Shown here: positions 26,833 through 40,900 of the stretch, piece by piece
How positions within the stretch are numbered: position 1 is the first letter of the stretch
Layout of the letters: every line of letters begins with the position of its first letter
Source: Mytilus californianus
Lineage: Eukaryota; Mollusca; Bivalvia; Mytilida; Mytilidae
DNA length: 64,000 nucleotides
Direction of reading: 5' to 3'
Assembly: GCF_021869535.1 (NCBI RefSeq)
Contig: NW_026262734.1
Span: 91,765,285 to 91,829,284 of the forward strand
Position numbers and translations under genes: made by a program
The notes under the pieces: model-generated
Told to the model about the DNA's origin: nothing
The model's database searches: none
Seen by the model: the letters and a program-made list of their open reading frames with translations, nothing else

Positions 26833-28616
26833 AAGAGGCTCTCAAGAGCCTGAATCGCTCACCTGTTATTTTTTTTGCTTAAATCTTTCATCAATGATTA
26901 TTTTTGCTTTTTACCCATATGTTCCATTTTAGCCATAGTGTCTGTGTTTCTTGACGTACAAGGAAATGAAATACAAAATTTATACTAGATTCATTTGAGA
27001 AGATTTTTAAAGTTAAAAAACATAAAACAACTTGTGTAAAATTGTCCTTAAAGGGCAATAACTCCTTAAGGGGTCAATTGACAATTTTGGTCATATTAAA
27101 CTTTTTTGTAGATCTTACTTTGCTGAACATTTTTGCTGTTTACAGTTTATCTTTATCTTCAATAATATTCAAGATAATAACCAAAAACTGCAAAATTTCC
27201 TTAAAACAACCAATTTAGTGGCAGCAACCCAACAATGGGTTGTTCGGTGTGTCTGAAAATTTCACGGCTGATAGATCTTGACCTTTTCAACATTTTTACC
27301 GCATGTCAGATTTGCTCTAAATGCTTTAGTTTCTGAGATATAAGCCAAAAACTGCATTTGACCCCTATGTTCTATTTTTAGCCATGGCGGCCATGTTTGT
27401 TGATGGATCAAAATTTCGGATACAATTCATAAACTAGATTCCTAAAGGAACATTCGTTCAAAGTTAAGAAGTATTAGGCACAATAGTTTCAGAAGAGAAG
27501 ATTTTTAAATGTTAGCAAATTTGATGAAACACATTGCCTAAAATTGTCTTTAAAGGTCAATAACTCCTTAAGGGGTCAATTGACAAATTTGGTCATTTAA
27601 CTTTTCTGTAGATCTTACTTTGCTGAACATTATTGCTGTTTACAGTTTATATCTATCTATAATATTATTCAAGATAATAACAAAAAACTGCAAAATTTCC
27701 TCAAAACTACCAATTTAGTGGCAGCAACCCAACAATGGGTTGTTCGATTTGTCTGAAAATTTCAGGGCTGATAGATCTTGACCAATTGAACAATTTAACC
27801 CATGTCAGATTTGCTCTAAAAGCTTTAGTTTTGGAGATATAAGCCAAAAACTGCATTTGCCCCCATTGTTCTATTTTTAGCCATGGCGGCCATGTTTGTC
27901 AATGGATTAAAACTTCGGATACAATTTATAAACTAGATATTCTAAGGAACATTTAGATGAAGTTTGAAGGTATTTGGCCCAGTAGTTTCAGAGAAGAAGA
28001 TTTTTAAATGTTAGCAAACTTGATGAACAAATTGTGTAAAATTGTCTTTAAAGGACAATAACTGCTTAAGGGGTCAATTGACAATTTTGGTCATATAAAA
28101 CGTTTTTGTAGATCTTACTTTGCTGAACATTATTGCTGTTTACAGTTTATATCTATCTATAATAATATTCAAGATAATAACAAAAAACTGCAAAATTTCC
28201 TTAAAACTACCAATTTAGTGGCAGCAACCCAACAATGAGTTGTTCGATTCGTCTGAAAATTTCAGGGCTGATAGATCTTGACCAATTGCACAATTTTACC
28301 TCGTGTCAGATTTGCTCTAAAAGCTTTAGTTTTTGAGATATAAGCAAAAAACTGCATTTGACCCCTATGTTCTATTTTTAGCCATGGCGGCCATGTTTGT
28401 CGATGGATCAAAACTTCGGATACAATTTATAAACTAGATACCCTAAGGAACAGTTAGTTTAAGTTTGAAGGTATTTGGTACAGTAGTTTCAGAGGAGAAG
28501 ATTTTTTAAATAGTTTACGACGACAGACGACAACAGACGACGACAGACGACGGACGACGACGGACGCCAAGTGATGGCATAAGCTCACATGGGGCCCTTC
28601 GGGCTCCAGTGAGCTA
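26833..28616. repeat. 1.8-kb mollusc element with three tandem internal copies of about 500 bp
   Basis: The left end reads GAGGCTCTCAAGAGCCTGAA then TCGCTCACCTG; the right end reads GGGCCCTTCGGGCTCCAGTG then AGCT. Such paired ends, with 'agct/gctcac' motifs and GGACGCCAAGTGATG, are familiar from mollusc repeats (memory). Inside, a block starting with AAATTGTC..TTAAAGG.CAATAACT begins near 27038, 27540 and 28038, giving three copies of about 500 bp. A GACGACAGACGAC microsatellite lies at about 28516-28565. No protein-coding frame is present, so it is probably non-autonomous. Confidence 0.75.
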
Positions 28617-29129
28617 AAAATGGTACTGAAATATTTTATAGTACAAACGATACAGAATAAGTATACATTATTTTATGGATAACATCACTACTTGGTATAG
28701 ACCTTTAGGAAGAATCCATCACATATGAAGGGTTTTTCTTCGTTGATCAACGAGTGTTATTTGTTAGCGACTTTTTCAGTCATGATCACAGGTGCCAGGA
28801 ACTACTAATTCAGTTCACACGATGATTTGGTACGTTTCGTGTTGCTTGATAATTATTTATCTTTGTATTGTTTTGTGGGCAGTTGTATGATTGTGGGCCT
28901 AATTTATATTTCCGATGTTTTTTTGGTTCTTCGGCTATGCTTGCCCTTGCATGTTTTCTTCTTTCTTTGTTTCCAGCAACTGTCAAGCCTAAACACTCGT
29001 GAACAACAGGAATAAAAGTGACTGTGAAACATTTTAATATTTCATATTATTTGCAATTTGCTGTTCATTGCTGCACATTTATTTTTTCCATATTCTTTTT
29101 CATCAATTTGTCAATTTGACTGAAATTTG
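28617..29129. other. Intergenic, probable degraded repeat
   Basis: The stretch near 28780-28990 has the look of mussel dispersed-repeat sequence (for example TTTGTATTGTTTTGTGGGC) but I cannot define ends. The 62-aa plus-strand frame at 28827-29015 has only hydrophobic low-complexity sequence and is not called. Confidence 0.35.
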
Positions 29130-29345
29130 TCTTATTCATTGTAGACTCAGTAAAACGTATAAAACCAGGTTTAATCCACCATTTTCTACATTAGAAAATG
29201 TCTGTACCAAGTCAGGAATATGACAGTTGTTATCCATTCGTTTGATGTGTTTGAGCTTTTGATTTTGCCATTTGATTACGGACTTTCCGTTTTGAATTTC
29301 CTCGTAGTTCGGTATTTTTGTTATTTTACTTTTTAGAACGAAAAT
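29130..29345 (+). repeat. Dispersed mussel repeat fragment
   Basis: It contains AAACCAGGTTTAATCCACCA, GTACCAAGTCAGGAATATGA and GACTTTCCGTTTTGAATTTC, a combination I recall from many mussel genomic sequences. The class is unknown. Confidence 0.65.
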
Positions 29346-30329
29346 AACCGTGTATTCATATTGATTTATATTAATTCAATTCGTCGATATTTAATTTCTC
29401 TAACTAAGACAATCTGATACATTAAGTTCATACATCCCAATGGCAATACCTTCAATGTATCCATCAAGTGTATGTTAGTTTAACACAACGAAATCATGTC
29501 TGCATGATTCGCCTTTTCAGAAATAAATGTTTTCATGATATTTTCCAAAACGTACACCAAAACGTTTCGATTGGCTAACTATACCCTAAATAGTGAAAAT
29601 TCAACCTATGTGGTAGCGTTATTTTTTTTAATTTTGGGGTAGTATGTACAATGATATCATGGATATTGCCTACATTTATTTAGATTCTAGAACGACAAAT
29701 TGATTATGACTGGTGATTTGTCACAGAAAGTGCTTAAGAAATATAAATCATGCTACACGGATGTATCAAACTTACAAAGAAACACTTACAGGCATATAAT
29801 GGATTACAGATATCAGATAGAACTTAAAAAGTAATTTAAAACGAGCTGATCTCAAAAATAAATCAGAATCAATAAACCTGGAAACGGCTGAGATCAGCTA
29901 ACTGTTCAATCGATCTTGTAGAGGCATGCTCACACTCAAGCACAGCAAGTAATTTTTTTCATCCCCAAGAAGATTAATAAGAAAACATTATCAATATTTT
30001 AATGCTGCTGCTGTGCAAAGCATTTATAAATATGTAAATATGGCAAAAAAACTGTTTTTTTTCCAAGTAGGCTGTAATGTCCTCCATCACTCTTATTACA
30101 TTGTGTCGTTCTGTTTCTCTTTCATCAATGTATACTTGACATCTCATTATTACATAGAGTACCCTGTTGTAATCAAGACATCACTACATGCAGACATGTG
30201 AGAGGCGAATGAACTGGGAAATATACTCACAATAAGTATATAACTTGCCTTTACAAACTATGTACATCTACCTCTGTCCAATTTTCATACATCTGTATAA
30301 TAAATCTTGGTTTTTAATTTGTCTGATTA
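29346..30329. other. Intergenic, nothing recognised
   Basis: AT-rich sequence. The 62-aa plus-strand frame at 30013-30201 lacks coding character. Confidence 0.4.
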
Positions 30330-30399
30330 AAAAATCGTTTGTTGGGAAGTGAAGACATCACATTCTGATGTACAATTTGACAAATATTCCCAAACATAG

Positions 30400-30760
30400 T
30401 TCGACCTATTACTTGTAGTATCTGATAAACTTACAAAACTACATAAACTTATCATTGACCAATGAACCATGAAAATGAGGTAAAGGTCATATGAACCCTT
30501 CCAGACAGACATGTTCACCTTACAATTATTTCATACACCAAATATAATTGACCAACTGCTTATGGATTTTGAGAAATAGACTGAACCACAAAAACTTAAC
30601 ATTTACTACTGAACCATGAAAATGAGGTCAAGGTCAGACAACACCTGCCAGACAGACATGTACAACTTACAATCATTACATATACCAAATATAGTAGACC
30701 TATTGCTTATAGTATCTGAGATATAGACTTGACCACAAAAACATAACCTTGCTCACTAGT
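30400..30760. repeat. Two tandem copies of a 144-bp mollusc repeat
   Basis: GAACCATGAAAATGAGGT begins near 30465 and again near 30609. Each copy continues with CCAGACAGACATGT and CACCAAATATA/TACCAAATATA. The unit is familiar from mollusc repeats (memory). The 63-aa minus frame at 30327-30518 lies within it. Confidence 0.7.
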
Positions 30761-30789
30761 TAAAGTTGCAGGTGGATCACTATCCCTAT

Positions 30790-31015
30790 GTCTCGCTTTC
30801 TGCGACAGAAGTCACAGACTAGACAAAAAAATAGTCATTTAATGGCAATAACCCTATAAGGAGTCATCTAATGGTTTCAGTCATATCAGCCTTTTTGTAG
30901 ATCTTGTATTGATGCTCACGTTCACTGCTTACAGTTACAACCTATTTATAATAGTTTTCTAAATATTGTGTTAAGCCTTTATAAAGATCCTTAAAGACAG
31001 TTAGTTATATTAACA
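30790..31015. repeat. Diverged relative of the 500-bp block at 26.8-28.6 kb
   Basis: It shares the order 'ggcaataaccctataaggagtc', 'tcatatcagcctttttgtagatctt', 'ctgcttacagtt' with the internal block of the 1.8-kb element, with many substitutions. Confidence 0.6.
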
Positions 31016-31284
31016 CAGCAAAGGATTGTCATTTTTTGTGAAGTCCCATAACTCTAAAATGACAGGTTTAAAACTATCATCAAAATAAAAAGGAGTCTGG
31101 TCTTAAATAGTCTAGACATTTTGAAAAATAAATCATGAGTCTAAGTGAAGCAAATATAATGCAAGAAATGCTCAAATGTATAAAGAAACCATCAGACAGA
31201 TGTACAGACAATGATTTAATATTAAAGGTACATTGTAGATTGGGGTACAAAATAGAAAAATAAACAAAAATTAATAACAAAACA

Positions 31285-31290
31285 TTTATT
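31285..31290 (-). terminator. Possible polyadenylation signal of LRRC43
   Basis: AATAAA on the minus strand about 465 bases after the stop codon at 31754-31756. Other AATAAA motifs occur between (for example near 31470), so this is only one candidate for the 3' end. Confidence 0.25.
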
Positions 31291-31753
31291 ATGATTTCAA
31301 TATATGTACAATAATTATTCAAAATGATAAAAAAAATAATTAGAAAATATCACAGACAATAGTTTTCTTTATCACATGACAATATTTTCTCCTTTAAAGA
31401 AAACAGGTGTGAAATGACTTTAAGAGACCAGACATATTTGTTTCTGTTTTGTTAACTACTGCATTTTCTTTATTTGGTATTGAATAGTTTATTACAGAAA
31501 ATCAATAATTACGGAATTTTTCATGCATCCAAAGGCTTTATTGCAATTTTAAAAAATTTCCCCCCATTGCAATTTATTTGTAAAATGGTTGCCAAATAGC
31601 TGTTTCTTTAAATCCTGCTATACACAAGAATAAGATTTGAAACAATGAGTGAGCAAAAATGTATGATTATCAGCCACAATTTGTGTTGTAGTGCACATCT
31701 TAAATAGCATGCTTTCGTGTCTTTGAAGAACTACAATTCAGGCTTTTCCTACA

Positions 31754-31980
31754 TTAGATTTGTTGTTCTTCAATATTTTTATTCTTCTCTTCTTCATCCT
31801 TTAATGAATCAATAGCGGTTTTCCAGTGATGTAACCTGACCTTGACCTCAACTTCAAGAGGAGGTGGTGGAGGTATTTCCTCAATGTCTTCTTCTACCAG
31901 AGCTCCTCCTTTACCTTTAGGAGCACCCTTTGAATCTTTGCCATCCTTTCCTTTTCCTGCTACACTAGCTCTTCGACTGT
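31754..31980 (-). CDS. LRRC43: LRRC43 exon 22, last coding exon (75 aa)
   Basis: Acceptor CATTACAG, phase 1, stop TAA at 31754. It encodes DSRRASVAGKGKDG, an acidic/proline stretch (IEEIPPPPPLEVEVKVRLHH) and an acidic end. The PLEVEVKVRLHHW part aligns with the vertebrate C-terminus (PLTVEVQIQL). Confidence 0.88.
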
Positions 31981-34900
31981 CTGTAATGAAATAACAAATA
32001 TTCAAACATCATTACATTAATGGCTTTTACATTTTGTATTCAAGAAGACAAAAATGAAATATATCATTGTTTGAAAACAAAATTGTAGACATGAGATTAA
32101 TGTCATGAAATAAGAAATTTACAACATGCATTAATTTGTCAGAACAAAAACAAGATAAAAGCTAGATAATAAATCTATGAGAATTAATTTTTATTAACAA
32201 AAGAAAACATATATATATACATGTATATATATCCATGTATATATAAAGAAAAGTCAAATAGAATACGTATGCTGGTAACATATAAGAAAATTAATATAAG
32301 ATAATGACGGTTTCAATTCATCACTTTTACTAGCCCTTTCACTGCTTTCACAGATCTTCAGGTATATATTTTTGAGTATGTATGAAACTTGAAACAAGTT
32401 TAAAATCAATTACATATACTTGAAATTTTCTAAACACATACTAATAGTCATTATATTTATTTCACCGCTGAACAACTGAAAAAAAATATTTATCATTACA
32501 CATTATTCAACAAATCTATAGCATGCATTCTGAAAGTTTTGTCCTGTTCTAAACATGCTTTGAAAGTTTAAGACTATATACACATACACTGTTTTAGGTG
32601 TATATAAAAAGGATTTTAAAGTTCATATAACCTAAATGAAATTATGCTTATCAATAAAATAAACTTCTTAAGTATTACTTTTTCAATGTTGAGTGTCTCT
32701 CAAAGGCATAAATCAAACAGATTAATAATGATGTTGTTGTCAAAATTTTTATAGACCAATTTATATGTTTTATCAACCTGTGTCAATAACAGGTTAGATA
32801 TCAAATCATCTGTTTAAATGTATGATAACTTTGTTCAATATATATAGTATCATTTTTGAAGTGAAATTACGACCACCAAAGAAAAAATTTGTAGAAGATA
32901 CAAAATTCTTTAAATATTGTTTTATTAACAAAAAGTAATTGTCACCTCCACGTGAAAAAATTAAAAAGAAAAACATACAGATGACGATTTAATGGGCCTT
33001 AACAAGATAGAAAAGTAGGGTGAAAAAAACAACCAACTAATGCGTTAAACAATATGCTTGCAATTAGTTAATTCAATAATAATTTCATCAAGATATGCAT
33101 AAAACAAAATTGCTCAATTAATTCTAAGGTAAAGTAAATGGAAGTTAAAATGTCCATTTCAAAACTAAACAAGTTCAATTTCTTCTTGTTAAAATTCAAA
33201 CCTAACTAATAAATTGCAAGAAAATTATTCCACACATTTGTGGTTTTGATTCTAAGGTATGGGTTTTCTACAATGAATCTATGTTGACAAGTTAAAGTCA
33301 ACACTTTATCCTAGTATAGAATTAAAGGTTGGAAGGTTCAATCAAGTGTTACCATATACTACAGGAATGATGTCTGACAAGAGTGATCTCCCTTCCTAAA
33401 GTCACTCAGAAGTGGTGTAAATGCTGTTGATACAAGTTCGTGCTTGGCATTCATAAATTTTTACATTTGAAATAAAATTGATATTAATCCAGTAAATTTA
33501 AAGTTATGAATGGTACCATTTCCTTAATTTACTTCAAAATAGAATTTCATCAATGTGTGAGAGATGGATTAATTTTTCAAAACGATAGAAGATCAACTAT
33601 TATGTCTCATTACAAAAATAATCACCAAAACTATAGGTTTTGACCCTGTAAAGTGGACAATGAAAATTATTTGGAAACATGTGTAAACTCCAAGGTCTGT
33701 CAAATAATTCATTACAAGTAGGTGAATTAAAGAAAAAAATTGTAAATTCTATTATTGTAGTTATCTTTTTTGGTATTCCTTTCAAAGTTCAATTGAACAT
33801 CTGATGACCCCCAAAAATATGCAAATTTATAACTGTTGTTGTTGCTAAATTACGTAGGCTGATTCAGGGGGGCCCTGGGAGGCCCAGGTCCCCCTTTTGT
33901 GGGATAAATTTGGTTGATTATATAGGGAATCACTGAAGCATGACTTGAGCGGGCCCCCCTTAGGTCAGTCAGCAGCCCCCCCCCCCCCCCCCCCCTTTAT
34001 GAAAAGTTCTGGATCTGCCACTGAATTATTTGCCCAATCTAATTCCAGTGGCAGAAAAGGGTTTGTTTGGTATTCCAAGGTAAAAATACTGGCTTTTTTC
34101 TATTCATTTTAGGATTCAAGAAACAATGTGTTCTACAAGAACATTGAATTTATCTTCATAAAAAAACTAAATTAAAAAGTTTTAACCTTCCCTCCCTTGG
34201 TTTACTGACTCACTAAATATTAGGTCAAAACCAGCTAGTTCATTAAAAAAAAACTAAAATTCAAGGATTAGAGTGCCTATAATCTTGTGCATGTATCAAC
34301 AGCATGAATGTGTCACTATCAGAGATCCCTAAACCTAGAGCATTCACAGCATTCTATTATTGCCTTTGTCAGAACTGTCTGATCTTTTTAATTCCTTCCC
34401 CTTCACATCTTTCTTAAATGTAACACTCTTAGTAGAACTTTTAGCACTATCCTTTTTGTTGCTGTTAACACTAGCTGAAAATCAAATATGTTATATATAA
34501 TATGTAATTATTTCATATATCACTGATCAAGACAAACTTTTTCATTGTTGTAGAAATGGTCATGTGTCATTGTTAACCTACATAAATAAAAATTCATCAT
34601 GCATTAATGCCCACTCCCGATTTAACATAACTTACATTTTTGTATAAAAAATATTTTGTTTCTTCATTGATATGCATATAATACTTATGAAGAGCAGACA
34701 TCATCATGAAAAAAAGACTGCACTTGGGAAGTAAAATTGGATTCAATTTTGACAATACCCTCGTCCAAGACTGGAGCATAATCAAATTGTTTATATCAGT
34801 GCAACTGTCCCTTGGGTAGTCTATATATCACATTAATGCCCCCTCTATAAGTAACTATCATATAAATATTACATTTACAGATACAACTACTGAAAACAAA

Positions 34901-37900
34901 TTTCAATTTCAGCCTGAGCCTTAACATTAACTAAAATCAGTTATAAGAGGTTATTGCTGTAGAGGTCATCTCAGTTTTGTACCTGAAACTTTACTTGAAA
35001 AATCAAATCACATAATGTTAGTGACCACAAAACAAAGGTGACACAGGATAGGATTAACAATTATTCACATGTTTGTGCTAGAGAACAGAAAGGGGAGGGG
35101 AACAATCAATATAGTAGAGTTTAGGAACAATCAATGTAGTAGAGTTAAATATAATCAATCGTTCATTTAAAGTGTAATCTTTTATTCATTTTGGTATAGT
35201 ATAATTTTCACATTTCAATTATTAACTAATTTAAAAGATGGAAATATAAATTTTCATATAGAATAATTTCTTATCAAAAACAAAAATATTGCTCGTTAGC
35301 CATAATTCTGACTAAAAGTAAGATGTGATATAAAATTGGAACATTTCCTAATTCAAAACATTTCAAATGGAACCCTGTTTAATTTTCAACTTCAAAAAGT
35401 GACAACTAGTGTATTTCAGGGTAAAAGTAATTTTTTAGAGATTTACGTATGATGAGTTATGTCCATTTTCAAAAAAAAAAAAAAAAAGAATGGATCAAAT
35501 ACCGGTATCATTAGTGTAAAAAAAGCAATGGGCCTCACTGCCTCACTTTGAATATTTTTGAAAAAATTAAAAAAGCAAAAGATTTATTTTTTTTGGCCTT
35601 TAAAAAATGATTACACTATATCAAAATTAATTGATAGTCAATTAATCAAAGGCTTTTAAAAATGTGCATAAAACAAAAGGAAAAAAAATACACAAATTTG
35701 CATATTATAGATTAGAAAAGGACAAAGGGGTATTTTCGAAGAAAGTGAACTTTGTCTTTTACAAACAAAATTGATGCAGGCAAACAGTGATTTTTTTTTT
35801 TATGGAAGGGAACACTTCAAACATGTTTTCACCTCTTCTACCCTGAATAGAACTTCCACGTCTACTCAATCGGCTTTCTACAAAACGTACAAGGAGTTGG
35901 TCAGTTTCCTTTGAATGGAAATCGGCCAAATCTGGCATTTCCAAAATGCAGCAATCAAAGAAATAGTACACATAAGCTTAATTTATATATTTTTTTCATT
36001 TTCTACCTTTTTTGATAAGTAAAATATAAAAGCAAACAATATGATAATGATTAACATTATGCATTAATATCTAAATGTAAATCTTTGAAAAATTGACATT
36101 AATGCCGTAATGATAACTGTAAATATAATGCAGTAGAATATAACAAGCAAATTTAAAAGCAAGTTTTAATTACTATAAATTCATTATCATTCATTGAATA
36201 CTAATTTTAGATAGATTTTCTAGGTACAGGTGAACCATGGATCATTAAAAACTTTCTTGTATACAAAACTTGTAAAAACCATACAATTGAACTACCCACG
36301 AAAATAGATTTTTCTTCAATCTAGAAAAATTTGTACCAATCAAAATAAATGAATTTACAGTATTGCAATTTTTCAGTCTGTCATATTATTTCTAATACAA
36401 AAATGTAACAAAAATATTATGATAATTTCTATATTAACAAAATTGAAATGTAAAAAGAGATTCCATGATTTTTATAATTAAAATGTTAAATTCAATATTT
36501 AAATCTATTTCAACTAGTAAATAAAATTCAATGCACCAGAAATGAAAGAACCTAGCAAAGCCTCGACCTTCATCTTCCAAGGACAAAATTAAACTCATAA
36601 ATTCATGGCATTTTTTTATAAACTGAGTGGTAAGGGCACATTTAAAGAAATCATGACACTAGCTGATTTGGGAAAACATGACTCCATACTCTGCTGCCTT
36701 TTTTTAAAGGCTGTAATTCTGTAAAAAAAATAATATTAAAGAAAAACACATGCTATCTCACTGATAAATTTTTGTTTAATTGATTGGTTAATTGATTGCT
36801 GTTTAATGCCACGCTCAGTACTATTCATGCTATTGTGCTATATTCTTGTAGATAAATATTTATTCGTGGAGGAAGTCGGAGTGCCCTGAAATTACCACGA
36901 CCTTCGTTAGGAAAATTGACAATCCTTTAAGAGCGCACCTGCCATAAACAGGATTCGAACTCACAACCTCAGTTTTGACAAGCTAGTGATACAGTAGTTT
37001 GACTACTGAGACCACTAGGCCACCAAGGCCCAAATTTTAACATTTGTCAATACTCAGGACTCCCCAGCTCAGACCAATCCCCAAATAATGAATCCACTGA
37101 TAAAAATAATAGCCTTACTCATGTATATATATCAGGAACAAGATGTAACAAAGGACTTAGGGCAAAAAAACAAAAATAAAAAATGCATGGAAACCAATTC
37201 CTGTTTTAAAAAAATGCCAACAAGGATCCAGTTTTAGAGTTTAATTTTGTACCTTGGAAGCCTTCATGAATCATAACAGTAATATAATTAGCTGCTAATT
37301 TCCATCCAGTTCCTACTGATAAAAGTGAAAAAGCTCATTTTTGCTTGTGGACATTTTCAAATATTTTATGACAAGCAATCGATATAGTTCCAGGTTGTCA
37401 AATTTACTAAATTTTCACATATCTTTGAAATCAATAAAACCAATGACACCTGTCCAATCAAAGCCTTGGGTACTGGAGGTTTAGAAAATGGTTCACTTTA
37501 CACCGGTTAAATAACCATGGAATAATCATTGTATAGGTTGGATAGTTTTGCATGAAATATATGCCACTGGACATTAAGCAATTAACAACAATTAGTCATT
37601 AAATCATTCTATATAAACAAGTTCATTGATTACAAAGACAGATTTCACTGTATTTTGTACATGTGACTGTAAGATTTCATCTTAAAATTTAGTTTCTTTT
37701 TTTTTTGTATAATCACTATTTTTTCAGATATTTAAGCACCAAAATATATACAACACATAAAAACCTAAACCTGAATTTAAATTCTGCACCTTAAAAATTT
37801 AGACAATTAAAACAGACCAAAAATGAGCTTTTATCAACCTAGAAAACTATGAATAGAGTAGTGTTATAGACAGGTAACACAATTAACAGGTCACCTTTAC

Positions 37901-40900
37901 TTCCTGCTGATGTGTTTCTACTTGATCGACCTGCTGTAAAGTTACAATGGAATTATGAAAATAAAATATTCAATAAATAATTCAATACTGAAATAAAATT
38001 GTTTTTAAACAATGCCATGCAATTTCACCACTTAAAACCTGTAGTGAATTTGAACTCTGTGTAAAAATCCTGAAATACAAACTTCTATAATAAAATCGGA
38101 ACAAATATGTAGAGGAAAACAAAACCTGCAACTGATATGATTGGATGCTGAAATTACAATGTCATTGTTTTGAACATAACTAGTTGGTTGATCACTGATG
38201 AGAAAGGATCAAAGATGTAATTTAATTTATATATCTGAATCAGTCTATTTTAATGTATGTAGGTATGTATTAATTATCTTTTAGTTGTTTTTTTTTAGCT
38301 CAAAATTTTAATTTACCTTTGGTTTGAGGTAAATTTATCTTAAAACATAAACCTTTGTAAATTTGGATATTTCAAATGCTAATTATGATATACAACTGGG
38401 AAATTAAATTCAAAATAAACAAAAGGTCCTTTATAATATGTCAACCTTGATATGAAGTTTACACAAGAGAGGTTCTCCTTCTTAAAACAAAAATTACCAA
38501 AAAAGTAATCATTATAAAAGACAAATTCTAAAATCAACTTTGAACAAGTAACTAGAAATCTTCAAGGTAATAAGTTTTCATACCTTTGACAGTTTTACTT
38601 TGAACAACGGATGATTTGGCAGATGAAGGTTTACTTGACAACTGGGAATTTCTAGAACTAATTTCTTTAAAAACAGAAAGATAAAAACTTTTTTCTTATT
38701 TATGTATTAATGGTGGAATGAATAATAATTCAGTGTTCTCATTATTTTTCTTGCTACAAAAATCAGGAAAAGGCAAAAAAAAACTGGTTTGAGAAAAAAA
38801 GTTTCACCCAGGTTATGATTACCATTGAATAGAAACATTATTTGTTAATTTAACAATTTTATCTAATGTGAGAACCAGAATGATTCACTGAATCATAAAT
38901 TTACCTACCATATTATGATATATGCTGGTAAGTGTTATATCACTTCTTTAAGGGCTAAAATGTATTCAATATGGACAAAAGGAAAGTTTTATCACAAAAC
39001 ATTTCAATAATTCATGTTTTGAAACCTGAATCGGAATGTATAATCAAATATGTTATCAGTTACTTCCCTTTAAAAGAAAGAATTTCTCCACAGTGTGGAG
39101 CTTAATTGAGAAGTATATAAAAATATATTTACATAGTGTTAAACCCTTTTCAGCTTCAAACTGGTTTTTAGATTCATATGAAAAAAGTATGAAGCCATAA
39201 ATGACTATTTCTGAAGACTGTATTGATGCCTTGCTGTCTTTATTTATTTTGGTCATTGGGTTGCTGTCTCATTGACCTTATCACATATACCCCTCATTCC
39301 CTTTCATTCAGATAAAAAAAAAATAGTAATCTCTCACTCTTTACTAAAATGAACATGTGCTATATCAAGGGAAGGGAAATAACTCATGTTTACTTTTGCT
39401 TTTTAAGTCATTATATGATTCAGGAAATTAAATATTCAGCTACACAGAACTTAATATTGCTGATTATATGAGAAGTATAAATACAAAGAATATAATATGA
39501 AATTTTTCATAATATATGTGTTCAATTTTATTTCTTTGGAAGCAAATATTAGTAAAGATTTGTTAATTAATCAATTGAAATATTTGTCAGGGATTTGTGT
39601 CTGAATATAACAGTGTGAAAAACTGAATGCAACAACAGTTCAACACCATATTGTGTAGGAATTTTTTTTAATTCTCATACATATTTATATCAACATATTT
39701 TGAATGTACATGTACTATATATTTTATAATTTAATATGTTCCTTTGGTTTATCAATTTAAACATTTTTCTTAAAGTTACACTTCATTTAAAACATCACAC
39801 CCATAGCCAGGGGGGTTCAAGGGGTTTATATGAACCCCTCCTTGAAAACAAATAAGCACTGTTAAAGTCGACGTTCTGTTTGAATTGTAACTGTTAAAGT
39901 GAGCTTCGCAAGTCCACGTAACCCCCCTTGGAAATTCCTCGCTACGGGCCTGATAACATATTAGTTTTTCATTTATTGTTTTGTACATAAATCAGGCCTT
40001 TAGTTTTCACCCTTGATTTGTCATGTCTGGGCCTTTTATAGCTTACTATGCGGTATGGGTTTTGCTTATTGTTGAAGGCTGTACGGTGACCTACAGTTGT
40101 TAACTTCTACATTATTTGGTCTCTGGTGAAAAGTTGTCTCATTGGCAATCATACCACTTTTTCTTATTTTTATATTACAGATGTTCTCAAGATTTTACAT
40201 ATTTTTGTAAAATGTTTTATATTCTGAAATGGTGAATTTTCATTATAATCTGATAATGATATTTTATTGAAAAGAAAATGTTTATTATATTGTTAAGGAT
40301 GTTCGCTCCACTTGTTTTTGAGTTTTTTTGTAGTGTCATTAAAATCTTATTACCTATAGATTTAAAAAACCATATTTGAAAATCTTATACAATCCTTGTT
40401 ATTTTTTCATAGTTTTTGAATAAAAAATGGTGCCAAGGTTTAATGTATGAAAAGTCTAGAGAGAATAATTTCTCGCCAATTTTCTATGGCTTATATCTTG
40501 AAAACAAGCACACAGACCCTTCATTTTTTTCAGCTTTTTTATTTCCTTTATTCATATACTCTCAATTTATAACAGTCTTTTAAAAAGCTTATTATTTTAA
40601 AACAGAGTAGCAAACATCCTTAAAATGTATATTTTTATTATGTTTTATATTTTATGTGTGTATATATATATATATGAATTTATATATAATTTTTATAGTC
40701 TCTCATAACTCTTTTTAGAGTGGCTCTTGTTTGATATGTGAAGTTGTAATAATGTGTAAGTGTTTTGTAAGAGGTTAGACTTAAATGAATTATTGTCTTG
40801 ACTTGTCTTGTATATTGTTAAATTAATACAAATGACAGAAAAATTAATTAGCCAATGAAATGAAACTCATTCAGGGTTAAACAAAGTTCACAAAACAGGT

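Noticed and set aside
36930..37032. Functional tRNA gene
   Set aside because: Box A and a box B-like motif are present, but the cloverleaf does not close and a SINE body and tail follow, so it is the head of a SINE.
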